NCBI GenBank assembly: GCA_032717465.1
Contig: JAVRFU010003718.1
Coordinates: 2,415,389-2,479,388 of the forward strand
Length of the DNA: 64,000 nt
Direction: 5' to 3'
Source: Coenobita brevimanus
Lineage: Eukaryota; Arthropoda; Malacostraca; Decapoda; Coenobitidae
Shown here piece after piece: positions 22,301-33,194 of the stretch. A model generated the notes under the pieces. That model searched no databases. It worked only from the letters and a program-made list of their open reading frames with translations, and had not been told where the DNA came from. The translations under genes were made by a program, and so were the position numbers. Numbering within the stretch: the first letter of the stretch is position 1; every line of letters starts with the position of its first letter.

Positions 22301-25300
22301 CCCCTGGGGGTAGGGGGGAATACTCCCCCAGTATCCCTGCTTGTCTTAAAAGGCGACTAAAAGGGTTGGCGGAGGGTTAGTGCCCCTCCCCGGAAAACAA
22401 CTAACTAAAAAAACAAACAATAAGCCTCGGACAAGGACTGACCAAACGATGACGACCAAGGACCGGACAAAGGACATTGTAATTGGAACCTGGAATGTAA
22501 GGGGAGCGAATGTTGAGGTGAAAGAGAGAGAGATTGTCCAGGTGCTTGAGGATGCGAAAGTAGATGTATGTGGAATAACTGAAACAAAATGGAGAGGAGA
22601 AAGTGTGAGAGAATGGGAGTATGGATGGGGTATATGTGCAGGAGTAGGTGAGAATGAGAGGGCAAAGGAAGGAGTATGTATAGCTGTGAGTAAAAGATGG
22701 AAGAGGAGCATAAGACAGTATGGATCAGTTGGGTCAAGGATTGTGTGGGTAAAGTTGAAAGTTGGAATACAAATGTGGGCGATTGTGTGTGTGTATGCGC
22801 CAATGCAAGATCGTGCTAGAAGAGTGAGAGAAGAGTTCTGGACAAATGTAGAAGTGTGCATGGAAAAGTTTGGAAGGAATGAAAGAGTGTTTTTGATTGG
22901 TGATATGAATGGTAAAGTTGGGAATGTGAAGGTGGATGGAATAGTTGGTGAGTGGGGTGTGCCTGCTGAGATAGATGAGAATGGGAGTGCGTTAGTGGAC
23001 ATTTGTGCTGGGAGGGGGTTGGTGATAGCCAATACCCTCTTCAGGCATAAAATGATTCACAGGTATACATGGCGAGTGATGAGAAGGGTGAGTGGTGAAC
23101 TGAATGAAAGGAAGGCAATGATTGATTATGTGTGTGTGGATGAGAGGATGCGAAGATGTGTAATGGATGCAAGAGTGTATAGAGGTTGGGGGAGTGGACT
23201 TTCTGACCACTACTTGGTGATGGCCAGAATTAAAGTACAAGAAAGTTGGAGGAATAGAAGAAGGGAAAGACGAGAGGAAGGAGTAGTTGCAAGGAGAGTG
23301 GAAAGGTTACAGGAGGATGAGAAAAAGGCAGAGTATAAGAGAGAAGTGGAGGAACGATTGGGCAAATATGAATTGGGGCAGATGGGAGATGTGGAAGGTG
23401 TGTGTAAGATATTTACAAAAGAAATATGTGCAGCATGTGATGTGGTGTGTGGAAGGAAGAGAAGACGGAGGGGGGTGCAAGGAACAGCGTGGTGGACTGA
23501 AGAGGTGAAGCAGGCTGTGGCACAAAAGAAGAAACCATACAATGAATGGGTGAGAAATAGGGGCGTGGAAGAAGTTGAGAGGCGGAAGAGAGAGTTATAT
23601 GTGGAAAGAGAGAGGTGAAAAGATTAGTAAGAGAGAGTAAGAAGAGAGTGGATGAGGAATTTGGAAGGAATTTGAGTGTAAAGTGGAGGGACTGTAAGAA
23701 AATGTTCTGGAGAGAGGTGAAAAGAGTAAGACAGGGTGGAAGTGAAGTTAGCAGGGGAGTGAAAGATAAAAACGGTAGACTACTAGTGGAGAAGGGAGAA
23801 AAAGTGAGCAGATGGAGAGAACACTTTAAGGAATTGTTGAACGTAGAGGATGGAAGTAATGGGAGTATAAGTGGCTGGGGAATGGCTGGGAGAAGGAGGG
23901 AGGTGAGAAGACAGGAAGAAATCAGTAGGATAGAAGTTGTGGAAGCAATGAAGAAAGTTAAATCTGGGAAAGCCCCAGGAATTGATGGAGTGTGTGGTGA
24001 AATGCTGAAGCATGGGGGAGAGATAGTAGTAGAATGGATGTGGAAGATGTGCAGATTGGCCTGGGAGGAAGGTAGAGTTCCGGAGGATTGGAAGTCAGGT
24101 ATAATTATTTCCTTGTACAAAGGAAAAGTGGAAAAAGAAGTGTGTGGTAATCATAGGGGCATTTGTCTTCTTAGTATAATAGGAAAAGTGTATGGTAGGA
24201 TACTTATTGACAGAGTTAGAGAAAGAACAGAGAAATTAGTTGGAGAAGAACGGGAGGCTTTAGGAAGGGAAGAGGTTGTATATATCAGATATTCATTCTT
24301 GGGTCTTTAGTGGAAAAGTTTCTAGAGAAGGGAAAGAAGTTGTATGCGGCATTCATGGATTGGAGAAAGTATATAACAGGGTGCATAGGCAAGCAATGTG
24401 GAAAATTTTAAGATTATATGGAGTAGATGGAAAGTTGTTGAATGCTGTGAAGAGTATGTACGATGGTGCAAAGGCTGCGGTGCGTGTGGATGGCGAACTA
24501 AGTGAATTTTTCTCTTTGAAGGTTGGGTTGAAACAGGGATGTGTCATGTCTCCATGGTTGTTCAATCTGTACATGGATGGGGTAATAAAAGAGGTACAAG
24601 GTAGGGTAGTGGATGTTGGAGTGGCCCTGGTGAGAGAGGATAGTGTTTGGAAACTCCCTGTACTGTTGTTTGCAGATGATACCGTGTTGTTGAGTGAAGA
24701 CGAAGGGGAGCTGCAAGGCTTGGTGGATGAGTTTGGGAGAGTGTGTAAGAAACGGAATCTAAAGGTAAATGTAGCTAAGAGTAAAGTGATGGTCTTTGAG
24801 AAAGGTGAAGTCAGTGAATGTACAGCGAGGTTGGATGGTGAGGAATTGGAAAATGTGAGTACGTTTAAGTACTTGGGTAGTGTGATGAGTAAAGATGGAG
24901 ATTTGGAGGGTGAAGTGCTTGAAAGGGTACAGCAGGGAAGAAAGGTTGCTGGTTCCTTGAAAGCAGTGATAAGAAATAGGGAAGTGAGCATGGAAGTGAA
25001 AAAGTTACTACATGACAGTTTTGTGATACCAACTCTAACGTACGGAAGTAAAGCTTGGACGTTGTTGGAAGGATATAAGTCAAGAGTGAGAGCAGTGGAA
25101 ATGAGTTATTTAAGAGGAGCCTGTGGAGTCACATGGAGAGACAGGCTGACGAATGAGGATATAAAGGAGCGTTGTGGTGTTGATGTGGATGTGATAGGAA
25201 GCGTTATGAGGAACACACTGAGGTGGTTTGGCCATGTGGAGAGGATGGAGGGTGAAAGACTGACGAAGAGAGTGTATGTGAGTGAGGTGGAGGGGGAAAG

Positions 25301-25474
25301 AGGGAGGGGGAGGCCGAGGATGAGATGGAGAGATGGGGTGGAGAGGTATATGAGAGAGGGGGGTGTGAGTTGGGAGCAGGGGAGTGAAATGGCGGGGGAC
25401 AGGGCGACTTGGAGGCGATTTGTTTGTGGCCACCCCAAACGGGATTGAGGCGTCTGGCAATAGATAGATAAATA
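22301..25474 (+). pseudogene. RTE-clade LINE copy R6 (subfamily B), full length but frameshifted
   Basis: Near-complete copy with the structured 5' end (CCCCTGGGGGTAGGGGGG; the TTTTCAAG segment present in R4 is missing), ATG at 22449, and an (ATAG)n tail to 25474. Three overlapping frames cover it: 22449-23618 (endonuclease, with TWNVRG, ITETKW, GDMNGKVG, IDYVCVDE and SDHYLV), 23615-24310 (KAPGIDGVCGEML and the following fingers region) and 24276-25448 (GLKQGCVMSPWLFNLYMDG, LLFADDTVLL and the complete C-terminus ending CGHPKRD). Breaks: a 4-nt loss near 23608 and a 1-nt loss near 24249. Confidence 0.9.
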
Positions 25475-25785
25475 GCTAAATGACTGGACCAGGATAGGTT
25501 TGGAGTCTGGAGATCCAGTGTTTGGTCCTTGGCCTTTGAATGATACTGCTACTGTGAGCAGGACAATAGGCAGGATGGAGGTGGGAAAAGTGGCAGGTGT
25601 GTCTGGGTTGACAACTGAAATGCTGAAGGCCTCAGTAGGTATAGGACTGGGTTGTTGACGATATTTACAATTATACTGTATATGAGTGTGTTGTCCCAGA
25701 TGACTGGGTGAAGAATGTGACTGTAAGTGTGTACAAGGGGAAGGGTGCTGCCCTGGAAAGTGGAAATTATAGATTCATGAAAAAT
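25475..25785 (+). pseudogene. LINE RT fragment
   Basis: Pieces of one frame read VFGPWPLNDTATVSRTIGRM, EVGKVAGVSGLTTEML, YNYTVYECVVPDDWVKN and VSVYKGKGAALESGNYR. This is the conserved stretch just before and into RT motif 1 of a LINE family different from the RTE copies. The fragment ends in poly(T). It is the best-preserved representative of the decayed fragment in the 3 kb duplicated units. Confidence 0.7.
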
Positions 25786-25786
25786 A

Positions 25787-25825
<39 letters not shown>

Positions 25826-26204
25826 CAAGTGGGCAGTGGACTTTGTGAAAGCTACTCAGACCCACCCAAATATATTTATATAGTATTAGCCTCACAGTAG
25901 GACGGCCTAACCCAGCCATAGATAACACAGGCTAAACTAACCTAACCTAACCAAGTTATGCTAACCTAACTAATGGTAAGTTAACTAACCCATAGTAATG
26001 CAAATATAAATATATTTGTGTTGATATGAGAAGGTGTTGTATTAATAAGAGTCCACCATTACGCCCGGGAAAATAATCGCTCTTCGGGAAGTCAAACCCT
26101 GGTGAGCTAAAATTCCACTTATCGCCACTTATTTTACATTTATATTGTGGTCAATTTACTATTGCTTGAGCTCAGTATTTTTATGTGCATATTTTACATA
26201 TATA
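25756..26204. repeat. Contig-end duplicate, left of the gap
   Basis: Includes a T-tract (25789-25822) and short CTAACCTAACCTAACC motifs (about 25935). Nearly identical to 26305-26745 on the other side of the gap, starting CTGGAAAGTGGAAATTATAG in both. Most economical reading: the same sequence represented twice because two contigs were not merged. Confidence 0.8.
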
Positions 26205-26304
26205 NNNNNNNNNNNNNNNNNNNNNNNNNNNNNNNNNNNNNNNNNNNNNNNNNNNNNNNNNNNNNNNNNNNNNNNNNNNNNNNNNNNNNNNNNNNNNNNN
26301 NNNN
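26205..26304. other. Assembly gap of exactly 100 N
   Basis: A run of 100 undetermined bases, a conventional scaffold placeholder; the real size is unknown. The left contig ends as it enters an AT-rich run. Confidence 0.99.
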
Positions 26305-26916
<612 letters not shown>

Positions 26917-26919
<3 letters not shown>

Positions 26920-27163
26920 GTGATTCAGGAATATACGCAATAATTTTTTCTAAGTTTGTCAACAACTTTGAACTGTCGGTATAGTGATTCAGCCTCTTCC
27001 CCTATTTGTGTGTAGTTTTGAAGGTCAGCTGTATATAGGGCAAAGTGTTAGTTTCAGAGACTTTAAGTGGATAACATAAATAGTTGAGAGAATGAGGGAT
27101 GACAACTTCATGCAGAGGGTGAGAGGTGTGAATGTTGAGTGTAGACTTGCAAGAGAAAGACAA
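26917..27163. other. Unassigned spacer
   Basis: No gene or repeat recognised. Confidence 0.4.
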
Positions 27164-29629
27164 TCTATCTATCTATCTATTGCCAGACGCCTCAATCCCG
27201 TTTGGTGTGGCTACAAACATATCGCCTCCAAGTCGCCCTGTCTCCAGCCATTTCACTTCCCTGCTCCCAACTCACACCCCCCTCTCTCATATACCTCTCC
27301 ACCCCATCCCTCCATCTCATCCTCGGCCTCCCCCTCCCTCTTCCCCCCTCCACCTCACTCACATATGCTCTCTTCGTCAGTCTTTCACCCTCCATCCTCT
27401 CCACATGGCTAAACCACCTCAGTGTGTTCCTCATAACGCTTCCCATCACATCCACATCAACACCACAACGCTCCTTTATATCCTCATTCATCAGCCTGTC
27501 TCTCCATGTGACTCCACAGGCTCCTCTTAAATAACTCATTTCCACTGCTCTCACTCTTGATTTGTGTCCTTCCAACAGTGTCCAAGCTTCACTTCCGTAT
27601 GTTAGAGTTGGTATCACAATACTGTCATGTAGTAACTTTTTCACTTCCATGCTCACTTCCCTGTTTCTTATCACTGCTTTCAAAGAACCATGTGACTCCA
27701 CAGGCTCCTCTTAAATAACTCATTTCCACAGCTCTCACTCTTGACTTGTGTCCTTCCAACAATGTCCAAGCTTCACTTCCGTATGTTAAGAGTTGGTATC
27801 ACAATACTGTCATGTAGTAACTTTTTCACTTCCATGCTCACTTCCATGTTTCTTATCACTGCTTTCAAAGAACCAGCAACCTTTCTTCCCTGCTGTACCC
27901 TTTCAAGCACTTCACCCTCCAAACCTCCATCCTTACTCATCACACTACCCAAGTACTTAAACGTACTCACATTTTCCAGTTCCTCACCATCCAACCTCTC
28001 TGTACATTCACTAACTTCACCTCTCTCAAAGACCATCACTTTACTCTTTCCTACATTCACTTTTAGATTCCGTTTCTTACACACTCTCTCAAACTCATCC
28101 ACCAAGCCTTGCAGCTCCCCTTCGTCTTCACTCAACAACACAGTATCATCTGCAAACAACAGTACAGGGAGTTTCCAAACACAATCCTCTCTCACCAGGG
28201 CCACTCCATCATCCACTACCCTACCTTGTACCTCTTTTATTACCCCATCCATGTACAGATTGAACAACCATGGAGACATGACACATCCCTGTTTCAACCC
28301 AACTTTGAAAGAGAAAAATTCACTTAGTTCACAATCCACACGCACTGCAGCCTTAGCACCATCGTACATACTCGTCACAGCATTCAACAACTTCCCATCT
28401 ACTCCATATATTCTTAACACTTTCCACAATCCTTGTCTATCCACCCTGTCATATGCTTTCTCCAAATCCATGAAAGCCGCATACAACTTCTTTCCCTTCT
28501 CTAGAAACTTTTCCACTAAAGATCTAAGAACTAATATCTGATCTACACAACCTCTTCCTTTCCTAAAGCCTCCTGTTCTTCTCCAACTAATTTCTCTGTT
28601 CTTTTAACTCTGTCAATAAGTATCCTACCATACACTTTTCCTATTATACTAAGAAGACAAATGCCCCTATGATTACCACACACTTCTTTTTCCCCTTTTC
28701 CTTTGTACATGGGAATAATTATACCTGACTTCCAGTCCTCCGGGACTCTACCTTCCTCCCAGGCCAATCTGCACATTTTCCACATCCATTCTACTACTAT
28801 CTCTCCCCCATGCTTCAGCATTTCACCACACACTCCATCAATTCCTGGAGCTTTCCCCAATTTAACTTTCTTCATTGCTTCCACAACTTCTATCCTACTG
28901 GTTTCTTCCTGTGTTCTCACCTCCCTCCTTCTCCCAGCCATTCCCCAGCCACTTATACTCGCATTACTTCCATCCTCTACGTTCAACAATTCCTTAAAGT
29001 GTTCTCTCCATCTGCTCACTTTTTCTCCCTTCTCCACTAGTAATATACCATTTTTATCTTTCACTCCCCTGCTAACTTCACTTTCACCCTGTCTTACTCT
29101 TTTCACTTCTCTCCAGAACATTTTCTTACAGTCCCTCCACTTTACACTCAAATTCCTTCCAAATTCCTCATCCACTCTCTTCTTACTCTCTCTTACTAAT
29201 CTTTTCACCTCTCTCTTTCTTTCCACATATAACTCTCTCTTCCGCCTCTCAACTTCTTCCACGCCCCTATTTCTCATCCATTCATTGTATGCTTTCTTCT
29301 TTTGTGCCACAGCCTGTTTCACCTCTTCAGTCCACCACGCTGTTCCTTGCACCCCCCTCCGTCTTCTCTTCCTTCCACACACCACATCACATGCTGCACA
29401 TATTTCTTCTGTAAATATCTTACACACACCTTTCATGTCACCCAACTGCTCCAGTTCATATTTGCCCAATCGTTCCTCCACTTCTCTCTTATACTCTGCC
29501 TTTTTCTCATCCTCTTATAACCTTTCCACTCTCCTTGCAACTAGTCCTTTCCTCTCGTCTTTCCCTTCTTCTGTTCCTCCATCTTACTTGCATTCTAATT
29601 CTGGCCACCACCAAGTAGTGGTCAGAAAG
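27164..29629 (-). pseudogene. RTE-clade LINE copy R7 (subfamily B), 5'-truncated
   Basis: The (ATAG)n tail is at 27164-27180. The minus-strand frames are 28543-29481 (end of the endonuclease linker through the RT fingers, KAPGIDGVCGEMLKHGG), 27773-28516 (YDRVDR, GLKQGCVMSPWLFNLYMDG, LLFADDTVLL) and 27192-27701 (C-terminal part to the end). The 5' end is lost just after the SDHYLV endonuclease motif (29629). A 184-bp tandem duplication (27507-27690 and 27691-27875) with an extra base near 27786 breaks the frame, as does a 1-nt loss near 28571. Its uninterrupted TTAA at about 28994 is the empty site for the PBn1 insertion in R2. Confidence 0.9.
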
Positions 29630-30249
29630 ACCAGAAAAATATTTGTGGCAAAGTCAGTGAGTGTGACCTTATGATTAAAGGAGTGAATAGAGAAGCTGCT
29701 AGAGGTTGATCTGCATGGAGAGCTGCCCAGTGGTGAGCAAGACCAATACACGCAAGGTTGTTGGAGCCCATATAAACAAAGAAAGGCAGCAGTTGAATGA
29801 GTGTCTAAAAGGACAGAAGTGATAGAGATATAGACTTGAAGGATAAAGGAAGCCTTGGAAGAAGATGCTTCAGAGAAGTGTGTCTTTGGAAGTGATAGAA
29901 TGATGGAAATAGGAATATTGGAGGTTTGAAAAGAGAGTAAAGCCAATGGTAGATGAAGCCAGACAGTGAGAGTATGATGAGTATGGAAGAAGGATAATTG
30001 ATCAGTACAAGAATGATGAAAGGGAGTACTATGAGACAGGTAAACAAGGACGAGGATACAGGGTTATGAGAGGGGTAGAGCAAAGGAAGTAGCTGAGGCA
30101 TTCAGTAGGAGGTGGGTGGATGTTGGATATGTGCAAGAAGTCAGGTGTTGGTGTGGATCATGCAGAGTGATTGCCGGGAGGGATTGTGATTACAAGTTGT
30201 TTTGGCAGGGTAAGGCAGATGGATATGGTGGTGTGAGTGTGTTGGTTAA
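29630..30249 (+). pseudogene. Decayed LINE with APE-endonuclease fragment
   Basis: Mostly unreadable, but 30083-30249 reads VAEAFSRRWVDVGYVQEVRC then RDCDYKLFWQGKADGYGGVS and VLV. This is the endonuclease block with the catalytic Glu (VQE) of a LINE, probably the family whose RT is seen at 25475-25785. It is cut at TTAA 30246-30249 by a PBn1 element. Confidence 0.5.
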
Positions 30250-31660
30250 CCCCTTAACCGTGGGTCGTCACTTTCGCGACGTTTGAGAGCAAGGGATCAT
30301 ACCGCGGGGCGACACTTTTGTGATTCTTATTTTGAATTCGCCTGGGCTTTGAAGTGGTGGCTTGTATCATGTATCAGTACTGCCAATGTCCAACACTAGT
30401 CAGCACTCCTAATCTCATCTGTACTCCCATCCATTGTTGACAATTTAGCCATTTCTCCCCGTTCTTGACTCCCCTCCCTACCTCCCCTCCATTACCCTAT
30501 CCTCTCTCCTGCCCAGCCGTGCTACGCTAAGTAAATCTTCCCTGGAATTTTCCACCGATTTCATCCATTGAAATAAGCCCTATGCCCTATTCTTATACCA
30601 AATAATATATACAAGAAAGAAATAAGGTAAGTGAGAGTGCCATACACCTAGAATTGGCTAATTATCACCTGACAACACCTCACTTGGACTCGTTCGCTAA
30701 TTTTCGCTGTTTATTTCCCCTTGAAATATGCCGTATAATCTATTTTCGTAATAAAAATATATATAAGAAAGGAAGGGAGAAGCCTAAGTGATACTTACAT
30801 TCACCTGGAACTACCTAATTATTGCAGGCCACCACACTGTATTCTACGTTAAGTAAATCTTCCCTGGAATTTTCCACTGATTTCATCTATTGAAATAAGC
30901 CCTATGCCCTACTCTTATACCAAATAATATATACAAAAACGAAATAAGGTAAGTGATAGTGCCATACACCTGGAATTGGCTAATTATCACCTGACAACAC
31001 GTCACGTGCACTAGTTCGCTAATTTTCCCTGTTTATTTCCCCTTGAAATATGCCGTATAATCTATTTTCGTAATAAATATACATAGAGTATAAGGAGGGA
31101 AGGGAGAAGCCTAAGTGATATTTACATTCACCTGGAACTACCTAATTTATTATGTATTGTCTTGGTTTCCTGCCAATCATTTCATTGCTATATATTAGCA
31201 GGTCTCATAGGGCTGAAGTTGGTAGTATTGCACTCACCCTAGCCAGACAGCAGGAGGCCACCACTATCAGTTCACTGTCATCTTTGAAAGTGGGAGTATG
31301 TCTGATTTGCTCCTGCTAACTTCCGCTGCTTTATAGCCCCATGCAAAGGGCCCTGTGACCTTTACCCCCTAATAAACCTCGTGTGGATAGAGGTAAAGGG
31401 CTGACAATTGATAGAGAGTGACTATGATCTTTTTATTGAGTAAAACAGTGCAAGTGAAATTGTAAATAAAGTGTAAATAATATGTAAACAGCAAGAAAGC
31501 AATGAATGTAAATATAAGTGAACAGTGGAAAAAAGTTTTATAAGTTACTTCAAGTGACAGTGCATAACACAGTGTAAATAAAATAGAAATGTAAATAAAG
31601 TAGAGAACGTAAATAGAAATGTAAATGAGTGGTATTATAAGAATATGAGTATATATCCAC
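30250..31660. mobile_element. TTAA-type non-autonomous transposon PBn1 (copy 2), right end missing
   Basis: After TTAA (30246-30249) it begins CCCCTTAACCGTGGGTCGTC, with the subterminal GTCACTTTCGCGAC hairpin and its second degenerate copy. The interior aligns with the copy at 42082-43920 until GAGTATATATC near 31660, where it passes into a jockey-like LINE, so the right terminus is absent. It carries a tandem duplication of about 310 bp (around 30525-30835 and 30842-31148). No transposase. Confidence 0.8.
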
Positions 31661-32240
31661 CCAACCATCTCTCTCCTGAAGCACGTCAATCACTTTTGAG
31701 TAAAAGCTCAAGAAGTTGGAAATACATGACCTTCCACTTCTAAATCCAAACTGACTGTCAGCCAGAATATTCATCTGTTCCAGATATTTTATCCATCTGT
31801 CTTTCATAATTCTTTCACACAATTTTGCGACCATGCTGGTTAGGGACACTGGTCTATAATTCAGGGGTTCTTCCCTGTTTCCTCCCTTATAAATTGGTAC
31901 CACATGTCCCCTTTTCCATTCTTGAGGCACTATCGCCACCTCCAGAGAACACACAATTCAACTGTGAATCTTATCCCCCAGTTGCTCTCTGAATTCCTTC
32001 AGTACCCAATTAGAGATTCCATCAGGTCTTGGGGCTTTCCTTACATCTTGAGTTTCCAGTAATTTATACACTTCCTATACTTCCACTCTTATGTCTTTTA
32101 TCACTACATTTGTAGCACTCCCTCCCCTTCCACAAACTCCTTTTCACTAGTGAAAACTGATTGGAAACATTTGTTCATTATTTCTGCTTGCATTGCTGCA
32201 TCTTTATAGATCTCTCCTTCTACTTTCAATTTGGTAATTC
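31661..32240 (-). pseudogene. Jockey-like LINE reverse-transcriptase fragment
   Basis: The minus-strand frame 31660-31954 reads VPQEWKRGHVVPIYKGGNRE, EPLNYRPVSLTS, ADSQFGFRSGRSC and VIDVLQERDGWVD: RT fingers and motifs 1-2. Upstream on the same strand (31955-32240) are ITKLKVEG-like and RKAPRPDGISNWVLKEFREQ blocks, with stops. The catalytic YADD part is missing at the junction with PBn1. The family matches 9685-10130 and probably the endonuclease start at 13871-13985. Confidence 0.75.
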
Positions 32241-32450
32241 CTACCACCAGCAGTACGTTGCTGTTGATACCAAATCAACGTGGAGCGGTCGACTTCAGCA
32301 AACTTGGGAGTAAACATCACTTTCCTCTCCACGTTGCGTTTGCTTCTCGACGAGAAGTCAGCCGTGTACTGCATGAGTTTGTCTCGGGATCTCTTAATAT
32401 CAGACAAAGTAGATCTGGCCAGGCTGAACTTGCAGAGGATGCGGGAAGAA
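32241..32450 (-). pseudogene. Tigger/CENP-B-type helix-turn-helix fragment of a transposase
   Basis: The minus strand encodes CKFSLARSTLSDIKRSRDKL followed by MQYTADFSSRSKRNVERKVM and FAEVDRSTLIWYQQQRTAGG. The order (helix-turn-helix, SxxxIKKxxDKL, then ..(D/E)xxLxxWxxQxR..) is that of the DNA-binding region of Tigger/jerky/CENP-B-like proteins. The DDE catalytic part is not in the window. Probably a TE remnant. Confidence 0.55.
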
Positions 32451-32810
32451 GACCACCCCGCATCTACTTCTCCAATTTCTCCCGCTTCTTCTCCAGAGTC
32501 AACACCATTCTCTTCCTCTTCTCAGGCGACGAGGCCATCATCACACACACGAAGGAGAGACACGAGAGCAGCAGGAGTGCCTGCAGCAGGTAAGGCACCA
32601 CCACAAAAGCGAGCACGTGGGCAGCATAACGACGAGTGTGCACTTGCGACGAGAGACAGGCAGAAAGTGGGGAGGATGCAGGGGCGCTCTAGCGGACGTC
32701 GGAGGAATGACGCGCCACAACAAAGCTGTCCCACGCCCTGCATGCCAAGTTCACATTACGGGCGGGGGGGGGAAAAAAAAAAAGCCATGTCTGATAAGGG
32801 AAAGAGTTGG
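32451..32810. other. GC-richer stretch with open frames, unassigned
   Basis: A plus-strand frame (32280-32834, 184 codons) crosses this region, but its first part overlaps the better-supported minus-strand helix-turn-helix. The rest is Ser/Pro/Arg-rich without a domain. I see no supported gene. Confidence 0.3.
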
Positions 32811-32996
32811 ATGATGATGGTGGTTTTAATGTAGTATATTATGCTTTTTATAATTTTGTTATTGCCTGTGGACTGGGCTGGCTGTAAGGGGTGATGGGGA
32901 GGCCAGGGTTAATAAAACAAACTTTATTGAAGGTTATTTAAAGTTTGACATCATTATCATCGTCATCATCCAGATCTATTTTCCCACCTAAAGATA
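32811..32996. repeat. Fragment of the duplicated unit (coding-tail region)
   Basis: Matches 14085-14270: GATGATGGTGGTTTTAATGT, the empty TA site, the poly(A) signal and the Asp-rich coding end on the minus strand. Stops at the (TAA)n tail of the next LINE. Confidence 0.7.
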
Positions 32997-33194
32997 ATAA
33001 TAATAATAATAATAATAATCTGGCCTTTTGTTTCTCAAAAGCACCAGTTCTGCCTTTGGGAATTCACTAGCGCTCGACGCCCATGCATTATATTTACAAG
33101 AATTGTGACATTTCGTGTATATAATACAAGCTACATCATATATACATGAAAGTGGCAACAAATAAACCCTATAATCATCCGTCATAGTACCTCT

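Noticed and set aside
32280..32834. 184-codon Ser/Arg-rich plus-strand ORF
   Set aside because: Its first part overlaps a better-supported CENP-B-type helix-turn-helix on the minus strand, and the rest has no domain or conserved copy.
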